64,000 bases of DNA from NCBI RefSeq assembly GCF_001423085.1, contig NZ_LMNU01000047.1, forward strand, positions 62,797 through 126,796. The letters run 5' to 3'. Of this stretch, positions 25,314 to 33,708 are shown one piece after another (positions within the stretch are counted from its first letter, which is position 1; every line of letters begins with the position of its first letter). Below the pieces are notes generated by a model. The model was given only the letters and a program-made list of their open reading frames with translations. It searched no databases and had not been told where the DNA came from. Position numbers and translations under genes: made by a program. This DNA comes from Methylobacterium sp. Leaf125 (GTDB lineage Bacteria > Pseudomonadota > Alphaproteobacteria > Rhizobiales > Beijerinckiaceae).

Positions 25314-26438
25314 ATGCCTGCAGACGCCTTCTGCTCATCATCCGCCGGCATCGAGGCGGCGCGACGCCTCGGTGAGGCGACGCCCCAGCCGTCAGGGCGG
25401 CGGGGCCGGGGTGCCACGGCCAATCCGAGCGGACGGTATGAGGCGGCCCGGCGGGAATCCTTCGACGACGGCTGGTCCGCGGAGGAGGAGGCGGTCGCTT
25501 TGCGGACCGAGGTGAGGCCGGAGCATGCCCGCACGCTGATTACCCGCAACACCTCGCCCGACATCTCGTTCGATCGCTCGATCAATCCCTATCGAGGCTG
25601 CGAGCACGGCTGCGTCTACTGCTTCGCCCGTCCGAACCATGCCTATGTCGGCCTCTCGCCGGGACTGGATTTCGAGACCAAGCTGTTCCGGAAGGTGAAT
25701 GCCGGCGCCCTGCTCGAAGCGGAGCTGTCCGCGCCGGGTTACCGCCCTGCTACCATCGCCCTGGGCACCGCCACCGATCCCTACCAGCCCATCGAACGGG
25801 AGCATCGCGTCACCCGCGCGGTGCTGGAGGTGCTGGCGCGTTTCCGCCACCCGGTCGGCATCGTGACGAAATCGAACCTCGTCGTACGCGACCTCGACCT
25901 CCTCACCGACCTCGCGCGGGATGGTCTGGTCAAAGTCGCGATCTCTGTGACGACCCTGGATCCCGTCCTGGCGCGCCGGCTCGAGCCGCGGGCGCCGCAT
26001 CCGCAAAAGCGCCTGGATGCGATCGGCCGACTGAGCGCGGCCGGTATCCCCGTGATGGTCATTGCCGCGCCGATCATCCCCTCGCTCAACGACCACGAGA
26101 TCGAGGCGATCCTCGGTCAGGCCCGTGCCCTCGGCGCCCAGGAGGCCAGCCACGTGCTCCTGCGCCTTCCGCTCGAGCTCGATGACCTGGTGAACGACTG
26201 GTTCGCCGAGCATTACCCGGGCCGGCAACGCCACGTCATGTCGCTGGTCCGCGCTGCGCGGGGCGGCAAGGCCTATGACGCCGCCTTCGGCACGCGGATG
26301 ACCGGCACCGGCGCCTATGCCGACCTGATCCGCCAGCGCATGCGGCTTGCCCGGCTGCGCCTCGGCTATCCCGAAGTCCGACGGCGCCTGCGGACTGGCC
26401 TGTTCAGGGTTCCGACGGACCAACTGAGCCTGTTCTGA
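25314..26438 (+). CDS. PA0069/SplB-like radical SAM protein, SOS-controlled
   Basis: A 374-residue radical SAM enzyme. The cluster motif is CEHGCVYCFARPNH (C-x3-C-x2-C, about residues 99-106), preceded by NPYRGCEHGC, which is shared with the Rv2578c/PA0069 group related to spore photoproduct lyase. LGTATDPYQPIE and ISVTTLDPVLARRLEPRAP follow the typical barrel. The reaction is not known for this group, but similarity to SplB and the LexA box immediately upstream both point to DNA damage repair or response. The start ATG 25314 follows that box. Its 3' end overlaps the convergent rnhB by 35 bases. Confidence 0.9.
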   Translation: MPADAFCSSSAGIEAARRLGEATPQPSGRRGRGATANPSGRYEAARRESFDDGWSAEEEAVALRTEVRPEHARTLITRNTSPDISFDRSINPYRGCEHGCVYCFARPNHAYVGLSPGLDFETKLFRKVNAGALLEAELSAPGYRPATIALGTATDPYQPIEREHRVTRAVLEVLARFRHPVGIVTKSNLVVRDLDLLTDLARDGLVKVAISVTTLDPVLARRLEPRAPHPQKRLDAIGRLSAAGIPVMVIAAPIIPSLNDHEIEAILGQARALGAQEASHVLLRLPLELDDLVNDWFAEHYPGRQRHVMSLVRAARGGKAYDAAFGTRMTGTGAYADLIRQRMRLARLRLGYPEVRRRLRTGLFRVPTDQLSLF

Positions 26439-27033
26439 GGTCATAGGCGCGCGTGAAGCTGAGGCGATGATGGGGTGAGCGGCCGCGGCGTGCGAGGCCG
26501 GCGAGGTGCGTGCGCGTGCCGTAGCCGACATTGCTGGCCCAGCCGTAATCCGGGTAGCGCCCGGCGAGCCGACGCATCAGGGTATCGCGGAGGGTCTTGG
26601 CCACGATGGAAGCGGCGGCGATCTGCGGCACCAGACGGTCGCCGCCCACCACGGCGCGGCCCGGGAGGGTGAGACCGGGAATCGCGTCGCGGCCGTCAAC
26701 CCAGACCGGTGCGTCGAGGTGCAGGGCGAGGACCGCGCGACGCATGGCGTCGAGGGTGGCGGCGCGGACGTTGATCCGGTCCACCAGCGCGCGCGACCCG
26801 GCCGCCACCGCGACGCGGGCTCGCGCCCGGATCAGGGGTGTCAGCGCCTCGCGCTCGGCCGCCTTCACGCGCTTGCTGTCGTCGAGGCGCGCCAGCAGCT
26901 CGGGCGGAAACGCGGTCGGCGCGAACCACACCGCTGCGACGATCACCGGACCGCAGAGCGCGCCGCGCCCGACCTCGTCGCAGCCGATCACGGCCGGGTA
27001 AGTCTCCGCCAGGCGTGGGTCGAAGGGCGGCAT
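26404..27033 (-). CDS. rnhB: ribonuclease HII
   Basis: Cleaves RNA in RNA-DNA hybrids and at single ribonucleotides in DNA. The 209-residue length fits. VIGCDEVGRGALCGPVIVAAV holds the catalytic D and E, DDSKRVKAAERE the conserved K, VWVDGRDAIPG the third acid, and AAASIVAKTLRDTLMRRL the last. MPPFDPRLAETYPAV is a plausible N-terminus. It runs convergently into the radical SAM gene with a 35-base overlap of coding sequence. Confidence 0.96.
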   Translation of the reverse strand: MPPFDPRLAETYPAVIGCDEVGRGALCGPVIVAAVWFAPTAFPPELLARLDDSKRVKAAEREALTPLIRARARVAVAAGSRALVDRINVRAATLDAMRRAVLALHLDAPVWVDGRDAIPGLTLPGRAVVGGDRLVPQIAAASIVAKTLRDTLMRRLAGRYPDYGWASNVGYGTRTHLAGLARRGRSPHHRLSFTRAYDLRTGSVGPSEP

Positions 27034-27098
27034 CGGGAGGGGTCCGGGGCAGGGGTTGCCCTCTTCCCCTAGCCTGCGTGGTCAGGCGGGTCCACGCG

Positions 27099-28178
27099 TC
27101 AGCCGAGTTCGACGATGCCCCGCGGGGCCGTCCCCGCTGCCCGGGCCGGGGCCGGTGTACTGCCATGGGCGTGGGCAATGTTGTCGTAGAACTGGCGCGC
27201 ACTCTCGGCCCAGGTGTAGCGCAGGGCTTCGCCGCGACAGCGCTCGCGCGGAATGGCCAGCGCGGCCAGGGCGGCCGCTCGCAGATCCTGATCGAGGACG
27301 CCGGCACCGGTCCGGCCGATGACGTCGAGGGGCCCTGTGACGGGGTAGGCGGCCACCGGCACACCACACGCGAGGGCTTCGAGGAGCACGATACCGAAGG
27401 TGTCGGTCAGGCTCGGAAACACGAAGACGTCGGCGGCGGCGTAGAGGGCGGCCAGCGCGGCGCCCGTACGGGTGCCCAGGAAACGGGCCTCCGGCGCGAT
27501 ACCTGAGAGGCGTGCTCGGTCCGGGCCGTCGCCGACGACGACCTTCGTGCCGGGCAGGTCGAGGCGCAGGAACGCTTCGAGGTTCTTCTCCACCGCCACC
27601 CGTCCCACGGAAAGGAAGATCGGCCGTGGCAGACCGGCGAGGTCCGCCAAGTCCGGCGCTTCCGGCGGGCGCGGGCGGAACAGCTCGGTATCGACGCCAC
27701 GCGTCCAGCGCATCAGGTTGGTGAAGCCGCGGGCGTCGAGGTCGCGCTCCAGGGAAGGGGTGGAGACCATGGTGCCGTTGGCCGCTCCGTGAAACCGGCG
27801 CAGCCAGGCATAGCTCCAGGCTTCCGGCACGGGGGCCCGGGCGGAAAGATATTCCGGGAAACGGGTATGATAGCTCGTGGTGAACGGCCGGCCGTGGGCG
27901 AGGCAGTATCGCCGCGTGGCATAGCCGACGGTCCCCTCGGTGGAGATGTGGACGTGGGTGGGCCGCAGATCGTCCCAGAGGCGGGCCACGTGCCGCTTGG
28001 TGGCGTAGGCGAGCCGGATCTCGGGATATCCCGGGAGGGGAAGGGACGCGAAGTCCTGGTGGGTCAGGAATACCGGGTCGAAGCCGTAGGCGGCCCCCGC
28101 CGCGGCCATGTTCTCCAGGGAGCGGACGACACCGTTGACCTGCGGATGCCAGGCATCCGTCGCGATGAGGAGCCTCAC
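27099..28178 (-). CDS. glycosyltransferase family 4 (GT-B)
   Basis: A 359-residue sugar transferase. VRLLIATDAWHPQVNGVVRSL is the GT4 N-terminus (GTG start), FTTSYHTRFPEYLSAR follows, and the C-terminal lobe has FLSVGRVAVEKNLEAFL, VVVGDGPDRARL and VFVFPSLTDTFGIVLLEALACGVPVAA with the E-x7-E motif. This pattern is close to the mannosyl/glucosyltransferases that act on diacylglycerol or phosphatidylinositol lipids. Its GTG start overlaps the stop of the phosphoesterase gene upstream (GTGA), so the pair is an operon; a joint role in lipid modification is likely but unproven. Confidence 0.9.
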   Translation of the reverse strand: MRLLIATDAWHPQVNGVVRSLENMAAAGAAYGFDPVFLTHQDFASLPLPGYPEIRLAYATKRHVARLWDDLRPTHVHISTEGTVGYATRRYCLAHGRPFTTSYHTRFPEYLSARAPVPEAWSYAWLRRFHGAANGTMVSTPSLERDLDARGFTNLMRWTRGVDTELFRPRPPEAPDLADLAGLPRPIFLSVGRVAVEKNLEAFLRLDLPGTKVVVGDGPDRARLSGIAPEARFLGTRTGAALAALYAAADVFVFPSLTDTFGIVLLEALACGVPVAAYPVTGPLDVIGRTGAGVLDQDLRAAALAALAIPRERCRGEALRYTWAESARQFYDNIAHAHGSTPAPARAAGTAPRGIVELG

Positions 28179-29026
28179 GCGACCGCCCGGGCCCCTTCGG
28201 GCCGCGGATGGCCGACCAGCTCGGTGCGCGCGGCACGGGCGCGTAGCAGGCTCGGATAGTGCAGCACCTCCATGGTGCCGTCGTAATGCTCGACGATGGC
28301 GGTACAGGATTCCACCCAGTCGCCGGTGTTCAGGTAGGTCAGACCGTTGATCTGCCGGTTGGCCGCGTGGTGGATGTGGCCGCAGATCACCCCATCGGCT
28401 CCGACGCGCTTGGCCTCGGCGCTCAGCAGTTCCTCGAACTTGCCGATGAAGCTGACGGCGTTCTTCACCTTCAGCTTGGCCCAGGCCGAAAGCGACCAAT
28501 AGGCGAGGCCGAGGCGGCGGCGCACGGTGTTGACGTAGGTGTTCACGAAGAGCGCGAAGGTGTAGGCGCCGTCGCCCAGGAACGCGAGCCACTTGGCATG
28601 GCGGACCACCATGTCGAACTGGTCGCCGTGAATGACGAGGTACCGCTTCCCATCGGCAGCCTCGTGCACCCGCTGGTCGGCGATCTCGATGCCGCCGAAG
28701 GTCATGCCGATGTAGTCACGCAGGAATTCGTCGTGGTTGCCCGGCACGTACACCAGCGTCGAACCCTTGCGCACCTTGCGCATGAGCTTCTGCACGACGT
28801 CGTTGTGGCTCTGCGGCCAGTACCAGCCGGACTTGAGTTGCCAGCCATCCACGATGTCACCGACGAGGTAGATGACGTCCGCATCGTAATCACGCAGAAA
28901 TTCGAGCAGCAGATCGGCCTGGCACCCCTTGGTGCCCAGATGCATGTCGGACAGGAACAGGGTCCGGACGCGGGTCGTCTCAGTGTCTTCGCCCACGTTC
29001 GCCTCCGGGACAGCCTCCAACGTCAT
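28175..29026 (-). CDS. metallophosphoesterase (UDP-2,3-diacylglucosamine diphosphatase-like)
   Basis: A 283-residue calcineurin-type phosphoesterase. The metal ligands are all present: FLSDMHLG (DxH), LVGDIVDGW (GDxxD), VPGNHDEFLR (GNHD), VIHGDQFD (H) and ICGHIHHA (GHxH). This group is annotated as LpxH-like and may hydrolyse a pyrophosphate in lipid A precursor or a related lipid sugar nucleotide. The N-terminal 20 residues are acidic and variable. It is the first gene of an operon with a family 4 glycosyltransferase. Confidence 0.9.
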   Translation of the reverse strand: MTLEAVPEANVGEDTETTRVRTLFLSDMHLGTKGCQADLLLEFLRDYDADVIYLVGDIVDGWQLKSGWYWPQSHNDVVQKLMRKVRKGSTLVYVPGNHDEFLRDYIGMTFGGIEIADQRVHEAADGKRYLVIHGDQFDMVVRHAKWLAFLGDGAYTFALFVNTYVNTVRRRLGLAYWSLSAWAKLKVKNAVSFIGKFEELLSAEAKRVGADGVICGHIHHAANRQINGLTYLNTGDWVESCTAIVEHYDGTMEVLHYPSLLRARAARTELVGHPRPEGARAVA

Positions 29027-29581
29027 GAGCCAAACCGGATTCCCGTATCAGTTTGATGACGTTGGCCCCGCGAGACCGCGCGCCTTCTGCGCCGCGACGT
29101 AAGCTCTTCTTCCACAAAAAAAATTTTGATTTGCGACCAAGTATTTCGGGTTTTCCTTTCTGCCAGAAGCCGGGCATAGTCCCGCTCAAGGTGCCCCACC
29201 GGGCGGCGTTCGAGAACGCATGACCGGAGCCCATTGAGGCGAACTAAGGGTGCCGTCCCCGGGGACGACGACGCTGAAACGGCCCAGCGGTCAGCGCGTG
29301 TCGCGCGACCCGGCCCATGGAGAAGAGGCTTGAGGTATTCGGTGGCGCGCGCGGCGACGGGCGTCGGAGGGCAACCTTCGGCGCGGACGGACATGGGTCC
29401 CGTTTTCGTTCCCATGTCGCGCGCGAACGAGTTCGTCCCGCGATTCATCTGACCAGCGGCCGTCAGGAGCACTCGGGATCGTCCCGGGGCGCTCCGTGCG
29501 ATCCGCCCCAACCCTCGGCGCACCATTGTCGCCGCACGCAAGCTGCGTGTCGGCGCTATTCTGAGAAACGGAGAAAACACC
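29027..29581. promoter_or_regulatory. promoter region of the serine-cycle cluster
   Basis: A 555-base gap between the divergent phosphoesterase gene and sga. Around 29100-29160 it is markedly AT-rich (AAAAAAAAATTTTGATTT), unusual in this GC-rich genome. In M. extorquens the LysR-type regulator QscR is known to bind upstream of sga. No second gene is credible here. I could not fix the transcription start or the exact QscR sites. Confidence 0.55.
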
Positions 29582-30790
29582 ATGGCGGCAACGCGACGTC
29601 CCGGCCGGAACCATCTGTTCGTCCCGGGCCCGACGAACATTCCGGATCGCGTGATGCGCGCGATGATGGTCCAGTCCGAGGACCACCGCTCGGTGGATTT
29701 CCCAGCGCTGACGAAGCCTCTCTTCGAGGAGAGCAAGGCGGTCTACGGCTCGAAGGACGGCACCATCTTCCTGTTCCCGGCCTCCGGCACGGGCATCTGG
29801 GAATCCGCGCTGTCGAACACCCTGTCGCGCGGCGACAAGGTGCTGGCCGCCCGCTTCGGCCAGTTCAGCCACCTCTGGATCGACATGGCCCAGCGCCTCG
29901 GCCTCGAGGTCGTGGTGCAGGACGAGGAGTGGGGCACGGGTGCGAACCCGGAGCGGATCGGCGAGGCCCTGCGCGCCGACAAGAACCATGAGATCAAGGC
30001 CGTCATGGTGGTCCACAACGAGACCGCCACCGGCGTCACCAGCGATATCGGCGCCGTGCGCAAGGCGATCGACGCGGCCGGCCACCCGGCCCTGCTCTTC
30101 GTCGACGGCGTCTCCTCGATCGGATCGCTGCCGTTCAAGATGGACGAGTGGAAGGTCGATTGCGCGATCGCCGGCTCGCAGAAGGGCCTGATGCTCCCTG
30201 CCGGTCTCGGCGTGATCTGCGTCAGCCAGAAGGCGCTCAAGGCCGCCGACACCTCGTCGGGCCAGAACGATCGCTTGGCGCATGTCTACTTCGACTGGGC
30301 CGACCACCAGAAGCAGAACCCGGCCGGCTACTTCCCCTACACCCCGCCGCTGCCGCTGCTCTACGGCCTGCGCGAAGCCCTCGCCTGCCTCAACGAGGAA
30401 GGGCTCGAGAATGTCTACCATCGCCATCACGTGCTCGGCGAGGCGACCCGCCAGGCCGTGGCGGCCTGGGGCCTGAAGACCTGTGCCAAGGAGCCGAAGT
30501 GGAACTCCGACACCGTGACGGCCATCCTCGTGCCGGAGGGCGTCGATGCCGCCGCGATCATCAAGCACGCCTACGTGCGCTACAACCTGGCGCTCGGCGC
30601 CGGCTTGAGCCAGGTCGCCGGCAAGGTGTTCCGCATCGGCCACGTCGGTGACATGAACGAGCTGTCGCTCCTGGGCGCCATCGCGGGTGCCGAGATGGCC
30701 ATGCTCGACCACGGGGTGAAGGTTCAGCCCGGCTCCGGCGTCGCGGCCGCGTCGAGCTACCTGCGCGAGAACCCGCTCTCGAAGTCCTGA
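29582..30790 (+). CDS. sga: serine-glyoxylate aminotransferase
   Basis: First gene of the serine cycle cluster. It transfers the amino group from serine to glyoxylate, giving hydroxypyruvate and glycine. The 402-residue length is normal for the class V aminotransferase. RNHLFVPGPTNIPDRVMRAM is the typical start, FVDGVSSIGSLPFKMDEWKVD holds the PLP-contacting Asp, and GSQKGLMLPAGLG carries the PLP lysine (about K201). The order sga-hprA-mtdA-fch downstream is the methylotroph operon. A 12-bp perfect hairpin follows seven bases after the stop. Confidence 0.98.
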   Translation: MAATRRPGRNHLFVPGPTNIPDRVMRAMMVQSEDHRSVDFPALTKPLFEESKAVYGSKDGTIFLFPASGTGIWESALSNTLSRGDKVLAARFGQFSHLWIDMAQRLGLEVVVQDEEWGTGANPERIGEALRADKNHEIKAVMVVHNETATGVTSDIGAVRKAIDAAGHPALLFVDGVSSIGSLPFKMDEWKVDCAIAGSQKGLMLPAGLGVICVSQKALKAADTSSGQNDRLAHVYFDWADHQKQNPAGYFPYTPPLPLLYGLREALACLNEEGLENVYHRHHVLGEATRQAVAAWGLKTCAKEPKWNSDTVTAILVPEGVDAAAIIKHAYVRYNLALGAGLSQVAGKVFRIGHVGDMNELSLLGAIAGAEMAMLDHGVKVQPGSGVAAASSYLRENPLSKS

Positions 30791-30796
30791 TCTGAC

Positions 30797-30826
30797 GTGC
30801 CGGAGCGGACACGCCCGCTCCGGCAC
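30797..30826 (+). other. intercistronic hairpin between sga and hprA
   Basis: GTGCCGGAGCGG and CCGCTCCGGCAC form a perfect 12-bp stem with a 6-base loop, seven bases after the sga stop. There is no T-run, so it is more likely an mRNA stability or processing element than a terminator. sga mRNA could be protected relative to the downstream genes; that is inference. Confidence 0.6.
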
Positions 30827-30905
30827 ACCCGAAGTCCTTATCCGTGACGTGCCCTCACCGCGGCGTGTCTAGTACGTGTCTTGGCCGGATCGGCCAGAGG
30901 ATTCC

Positions 30906-31844
30906 ATGACGAAGAAGATCGTGTTCCTCGACCGCGAGTCCCTGGACGCCAAAGTCCGTGCGTTCTCTTTTCCGCACGAGTACGTCGAGTACGAGTCGAC
31001 CTGGACGCCGGAAGAGATCGTCGAGCGCCTCAAGGGGGCCGAGATCGCACTGATCAACAAGGTCCCGATGCGGGCCGAAACTCTGAAGCAGTTGCCCGAT
31101 TTGAAGCTCATCGCGGTGGCCGCCACCGGCACCGACGTGGTCGACAAGGAAGCCGCCAAGGCCCAGGGCATCACCGTCGTCAACATCCGCAACTATGCCT
31201 TCAACACCGTGCCTGAGCACGTGATCGGCCTCATGTTCGCCCTGCGCCGGGCGATCGTGCCCTATGCCAACTCGGTGCGCCGGGGGGATTGGACGAAATC
31301 GAAGCAATTCTGCTACTTCGACTACCCGATTCACGACATCGCCGGCTCGACCCTCGGCATCGTCGGCTACGGCGCGCTCGGCAAGTCGATCGCCAAGCGG
31401 GCGGAAGCGCTGGGCATGAAGGTCATCGCCTACGACGTGTTCCCCCAGGAGGGTCTCGTCGACTTCGAGACGATCCTCACGGAATCCGACGTCATCACGC
31501 TGCACGCGCCGCTGACGCCCGAGACCCGCAACATGATCGGGCGTGAGCAGCTCGCGAAGATGAAGAAGCACGCGCTCCTCATCAACACGGCCCGCGGCGG
31601 CCTCGTGGACGAGGAGGCCCTGGCCGAGGCTCTGAAGGCCGGCACGATCGGCGGCGCCGGCTTCGACGTGGTGATGACCGAACCGCCGAAGAACGGCAAC
31701 ATTCTCTGCGAGCTCGACCTGCCGAACCTCATCGTCACGCCGCACGTGGCCTGGGCCAGCAAGGAGGCGATGCAGATCCTCGCCGATCAGCTCGTCGACA
31801 ACGTCGAGGCTTTCGTCGCCGGCAAGCCGCAGAACGTGGTGTGA
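30906..31844 (+). CDS. hprA: hydroxypyruvate reductase
   Basis: Reduces hydroxypyruvate to glycerate with NAD(P)H, the second serine-cycle step in this cluster. The 312-residue length is close to the M. extorquens enzyme. MTKKIVFLDRESLDAKVRAF is the expected start; the D-2-hydroxyacid dehydrogenase fold shows GIVGYGALGKSIAKRAE (NAD loop), LINTARGGLVDEEAL (catalytic Arg), a Glu in VVMTEPPKNGN, and VTPHVAWASKEA (catalytic His). All key residues are intact. It follows sga in the same direction. Confidence 0.97.
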   Translation: MTKKIVFLDRESLDAKVRAFSFPHEYVEYESTWTPEEIVERLKGAEIALINKVPMRAETLKQLPDLKLIAVAATGTDVVDKEAAKAQGITVVNIRNYAFNTVPEHVIGLMFALRRAIVPYANSVRRGDWTKSKQFCYFDYPIHDIAGSTLGIVGYGALGKSIAKRAEALGMKVIAYDVFPQEGLVDFETILTESDVITLHAPLTPETRNMIGREQLAKMKKHALLINTARGGLVDEEALAEALKAGTIGGAGFDVVMTEPPKNGNILCELDLPNLIVTPHVAWASKEAMQILADQLVDNVEAFVAGKPQNVV

Positions 31845-31960
31845 CGCGGGTCCGCGCTCCCCACCGTCGCGGGGGCGCATCGTGATCGCCGAAGCGATCG
31901 ACCAAACCGAGATCAAACGCCAGCCGCGCCGAGCGCGGGACCGACAGGGATCCTGAGACA

Positions 31961-32821
31961 ATGAAGAAGCTGCTGTTCCAATTCGACACCGACGCCGTCC
32001 CGAGCGTGTTCGACGTGGTCGTCGGCTACGATGGCGGCGCGGATCACATCACCGGCTACGGCAACGTCACCCCGGACAATGTCGGCGCCCTCGTCGACGG
32101 CACGATCTACACCCGCGGCGGTTCCGAGAAGAAGTCGACGGCGATCTTCGTCGGCGGCGGCAGCATGGCGGCCGGTGAGGCCGTGTTCGAGGCGGTGAAG
32201 AAACGTTTCTTCGGCCCGTTCCGCGTCTCGATCATGCTCGATTCCAACGGCTCGAACACCACGGCGGCCGCGGGCGTCGCCCTCGTCCAGAAGGCGGCCG
32301 GTTCGCTACAGGGCAAGAAGGCCGTGGTACTCGCCGGCACCGGCCCCGTCGGCATGCGCTCGGCCGCGCTCCTGGCCCAGGAAGGCGCCGAGGTCATCCT
32401 GTGCGGCCGCTCCCTCGACAAGGCGCAGGCGGCCGCCGATCAGATCAACACCCGCTTCAAGGTCAACATCAAGGCCGCCGAGACCCCCGACGCGGCGTCC
32501 CGTGCGCAGATCGTCAAGGGCCAGAACCTCGTGTTCTCGGCCGGCGCGATCGGCCTCGAACTCCTGCCCGAGGACGCCTGGAAGGATGAGGCCAGCATCG
32601 AGTTTGTGGCCGACTACAATGCGCAGCCGCCCCTCGGCTTCGGTGGCATCGAGGCCATGGACAAGGGCAAGGACCGCCACGGCAAAAAGGTGTTCGGCGC
32701 CCTCGGCATCGGCGGCCTCAAGCTGAAGCTGCACCGCGCCTGTGTCGGTCAGCTCTTCGACAACACCGAGCAGGTGCTGGACGCCGAGGCGATCTACGCC
32801 CTCGCCAAGAAGATGGCCTGA
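31961..32821 (+). CDS. mtdA: NADP-dependent methylene-H4F/methylene-H4MPT dehydrogenase
   Basis: Oxidises or reduces the C1-carrier pair methylene/methenyl with NADP, at the branch between assimilation and oxidation of C1 units. The 286 residues begin MKKLLFQFDTDAVPSVFDVVVGYDGG, almost the same as the M. extorquens MtdA I remember. VGGGSMAAGEAVFEAVKKRFFGPFRVS and LAGTGPVGMRSAALLAQEGAEVILCGR (NADP-binding) are clear. It precedes fch by five bases. Confidence 0.98.
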   Translation: MKKLLFQFDTDAVPSVFDVVVGYDGGADHITGYGNVTPDNVGALVDGTIYTRGGSEKKSTAIFVGGGSMAAGEAVFEAVKKRFFGPFRVSIMLDSNGSNTTAAAGVALVQKAAGSLQGKKAVVLAGTGPVGMRSAALLAQEGAEVILCGRSLDKAQAAADQINTRFKVNIKAAETPDAASRAQIVKGQNLVFSAGAIGLELLPEDAWKDEASIEFVADYNAQPPLGFGGIEAMDKGKDRHGKKVFGALGIGGLKLKLHRACVGQLFDNTEQVLDAEAIYALAKKMA

Positions 32822-32826
32822 TCGCC

Positions 32827-33468
32827 ATGGCCGCGAAAGAGAACGCCGCCAACGAGACCATCCAGACCTTCCTCGACGGTCTGGCCAGTTCGGCGCCCAC
32901 CCCCGGCGGGGGTGGCGCGGCCGCCATCTCCGGCGCCATGGGTGCCGCCCTCCTGAGCATGGTCTGCAATCTCACCATCGGGAAGAAGAAGTACGTCGAG
33001 GTCGAAGACGAGCTGAGGCAGATCCTCGGTCAGTCCGAGGCGCTGCGTACCGAACTCACCGGCATGATCGCCGACGACGTCGAGGCATTCGACGCCGTGA
33101 TGGGCGCCTACGGGCTTCCCAAAGGCACCGACGAGGAGAAGGCGGCACGGGCGGAGAAGATCCAGGCTGCCCTCAAGGTCGCCACCGACGTGCCGCTCGC
33201 CTGCTGCCGCGCCTGTCGCAAGGTCATCGACCTCGCGCAGGCCGTCGCCGACAAGGGCAACCTGAACGTCATCTCGGATGCCGGCGTCGCGGTCCTGTCG
33301 GCGCATGCCGGCCTACGCAGCGCGGCGCTGAACGTCTACGTCAACGCCAAGGGCCTGGATGACCGAGCCTTCGCAGACGAGCGTCTCGGCGAGCTCGAAA
33401 CCCTCCTGGGCTCGGCCGGTTCGCTCAACGAGTCGATCTATGAGGTCGTGAAGGCGAAGGTGAACTGA
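32827..33468 (+). CDS. fch: methenyl-tetrahydrofolate cyclohydrolase
   Basis: Interconverts methenyl-H4F and formyl-H4F, partner of MtdA in feeding C1 units into the serine cycle. The 213-residue protein has ETIQTFLDGLASSAPTPGGGGAAAISGAMGAALLSMVCNLTIGKKKY, a signature of the formiminotransferase-cyclodeaminase-like cyclohydrolase, and a C-terminal GNLNVISDAGVAVLSAHAGLRSAALNVYVN block. The start is five bases after the mtdA stop, so the genes are translated from one message. A terminator-like hairpin follows 71 bases after the stop. Confidence 0.97.
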   Translation: MAAKENAANETIQTFLDGLASSAPTPGGGGAAAISGAMGAALLSMVCNLTIGKKKYVEVEDELRQILGQSEALRTELTGMIADDVEAFDAVMGAYGLPKGTDEEKAARAEKIQAALKVATDVPLACCRACRKVIDLAQAVADKGNLNVISDAGVAVLSAHAGLRSAALNVYVNAKGLDDRAFADERLGELETLLGSAGSLNESIYEVVKAKVN

Positions 33469-33539
33469 GCCATTCGGCCACCCATGCCGCGCGGGTTTCG
33501 CACCGCACGAAGACAAAGTATGTATCGCACCACAGCAAG

Positions 33540-33570
33540 AGCTGCTCCCGACGCCATCGGGGCAGCTTTT
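33540..33570 (+). terminator. terminator-like hairpin between fch and mtkA
   Basis: AGCTGC-T-CCCGA...TCGGG-GCAGCT followed by TTTC: an 11-bp stem with one bulge and a short T-run, in the middle of the serine-cycle cluster. It suggests that transcription from the sga promoter is at least partly ended here. Confidence 0.7.
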
Positions 33571-33579
33571 CTGCAAAGT

Positions 33580-33660
33580 GAATACAGTTTCACGTCCCTC
33601 AAGGCAGAGTGAAACAGACTGTAAAAAAATATAAGTCGCAAAGCACTTTCCGTGAAGTGG
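33580..33660 (+). promoter_or_regulatory. inverted repeat and AT-rich promoter region of mtkA
   Basis: GTTTCAC (33587-33593) and GTGAAAC (33609-33615) form an inverted repeat, followed by an AT-rich stretch (TGTAAAAAAATATAAG) 48-75 bases before the mtkA start. With the preceding terminator-like hairpin this looks like an operator plus promoter for the second block of the cluster (mtkA-mtkB-ppc-mclA). Confidence 0.5.
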
Positions 33661-33708
33661 AATTTACGAGACAGTCGCGGCAAGGAAGAAACGCCGAGGA
33701 GAACGCCC

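Noticed and set aside
29317..29991. Plus-strand frame running from the intergenic region into sga
   Set aside because: Out of frame with sga and Arg/Gly/Pro-rich; the upstream part lies in the regulatory region.
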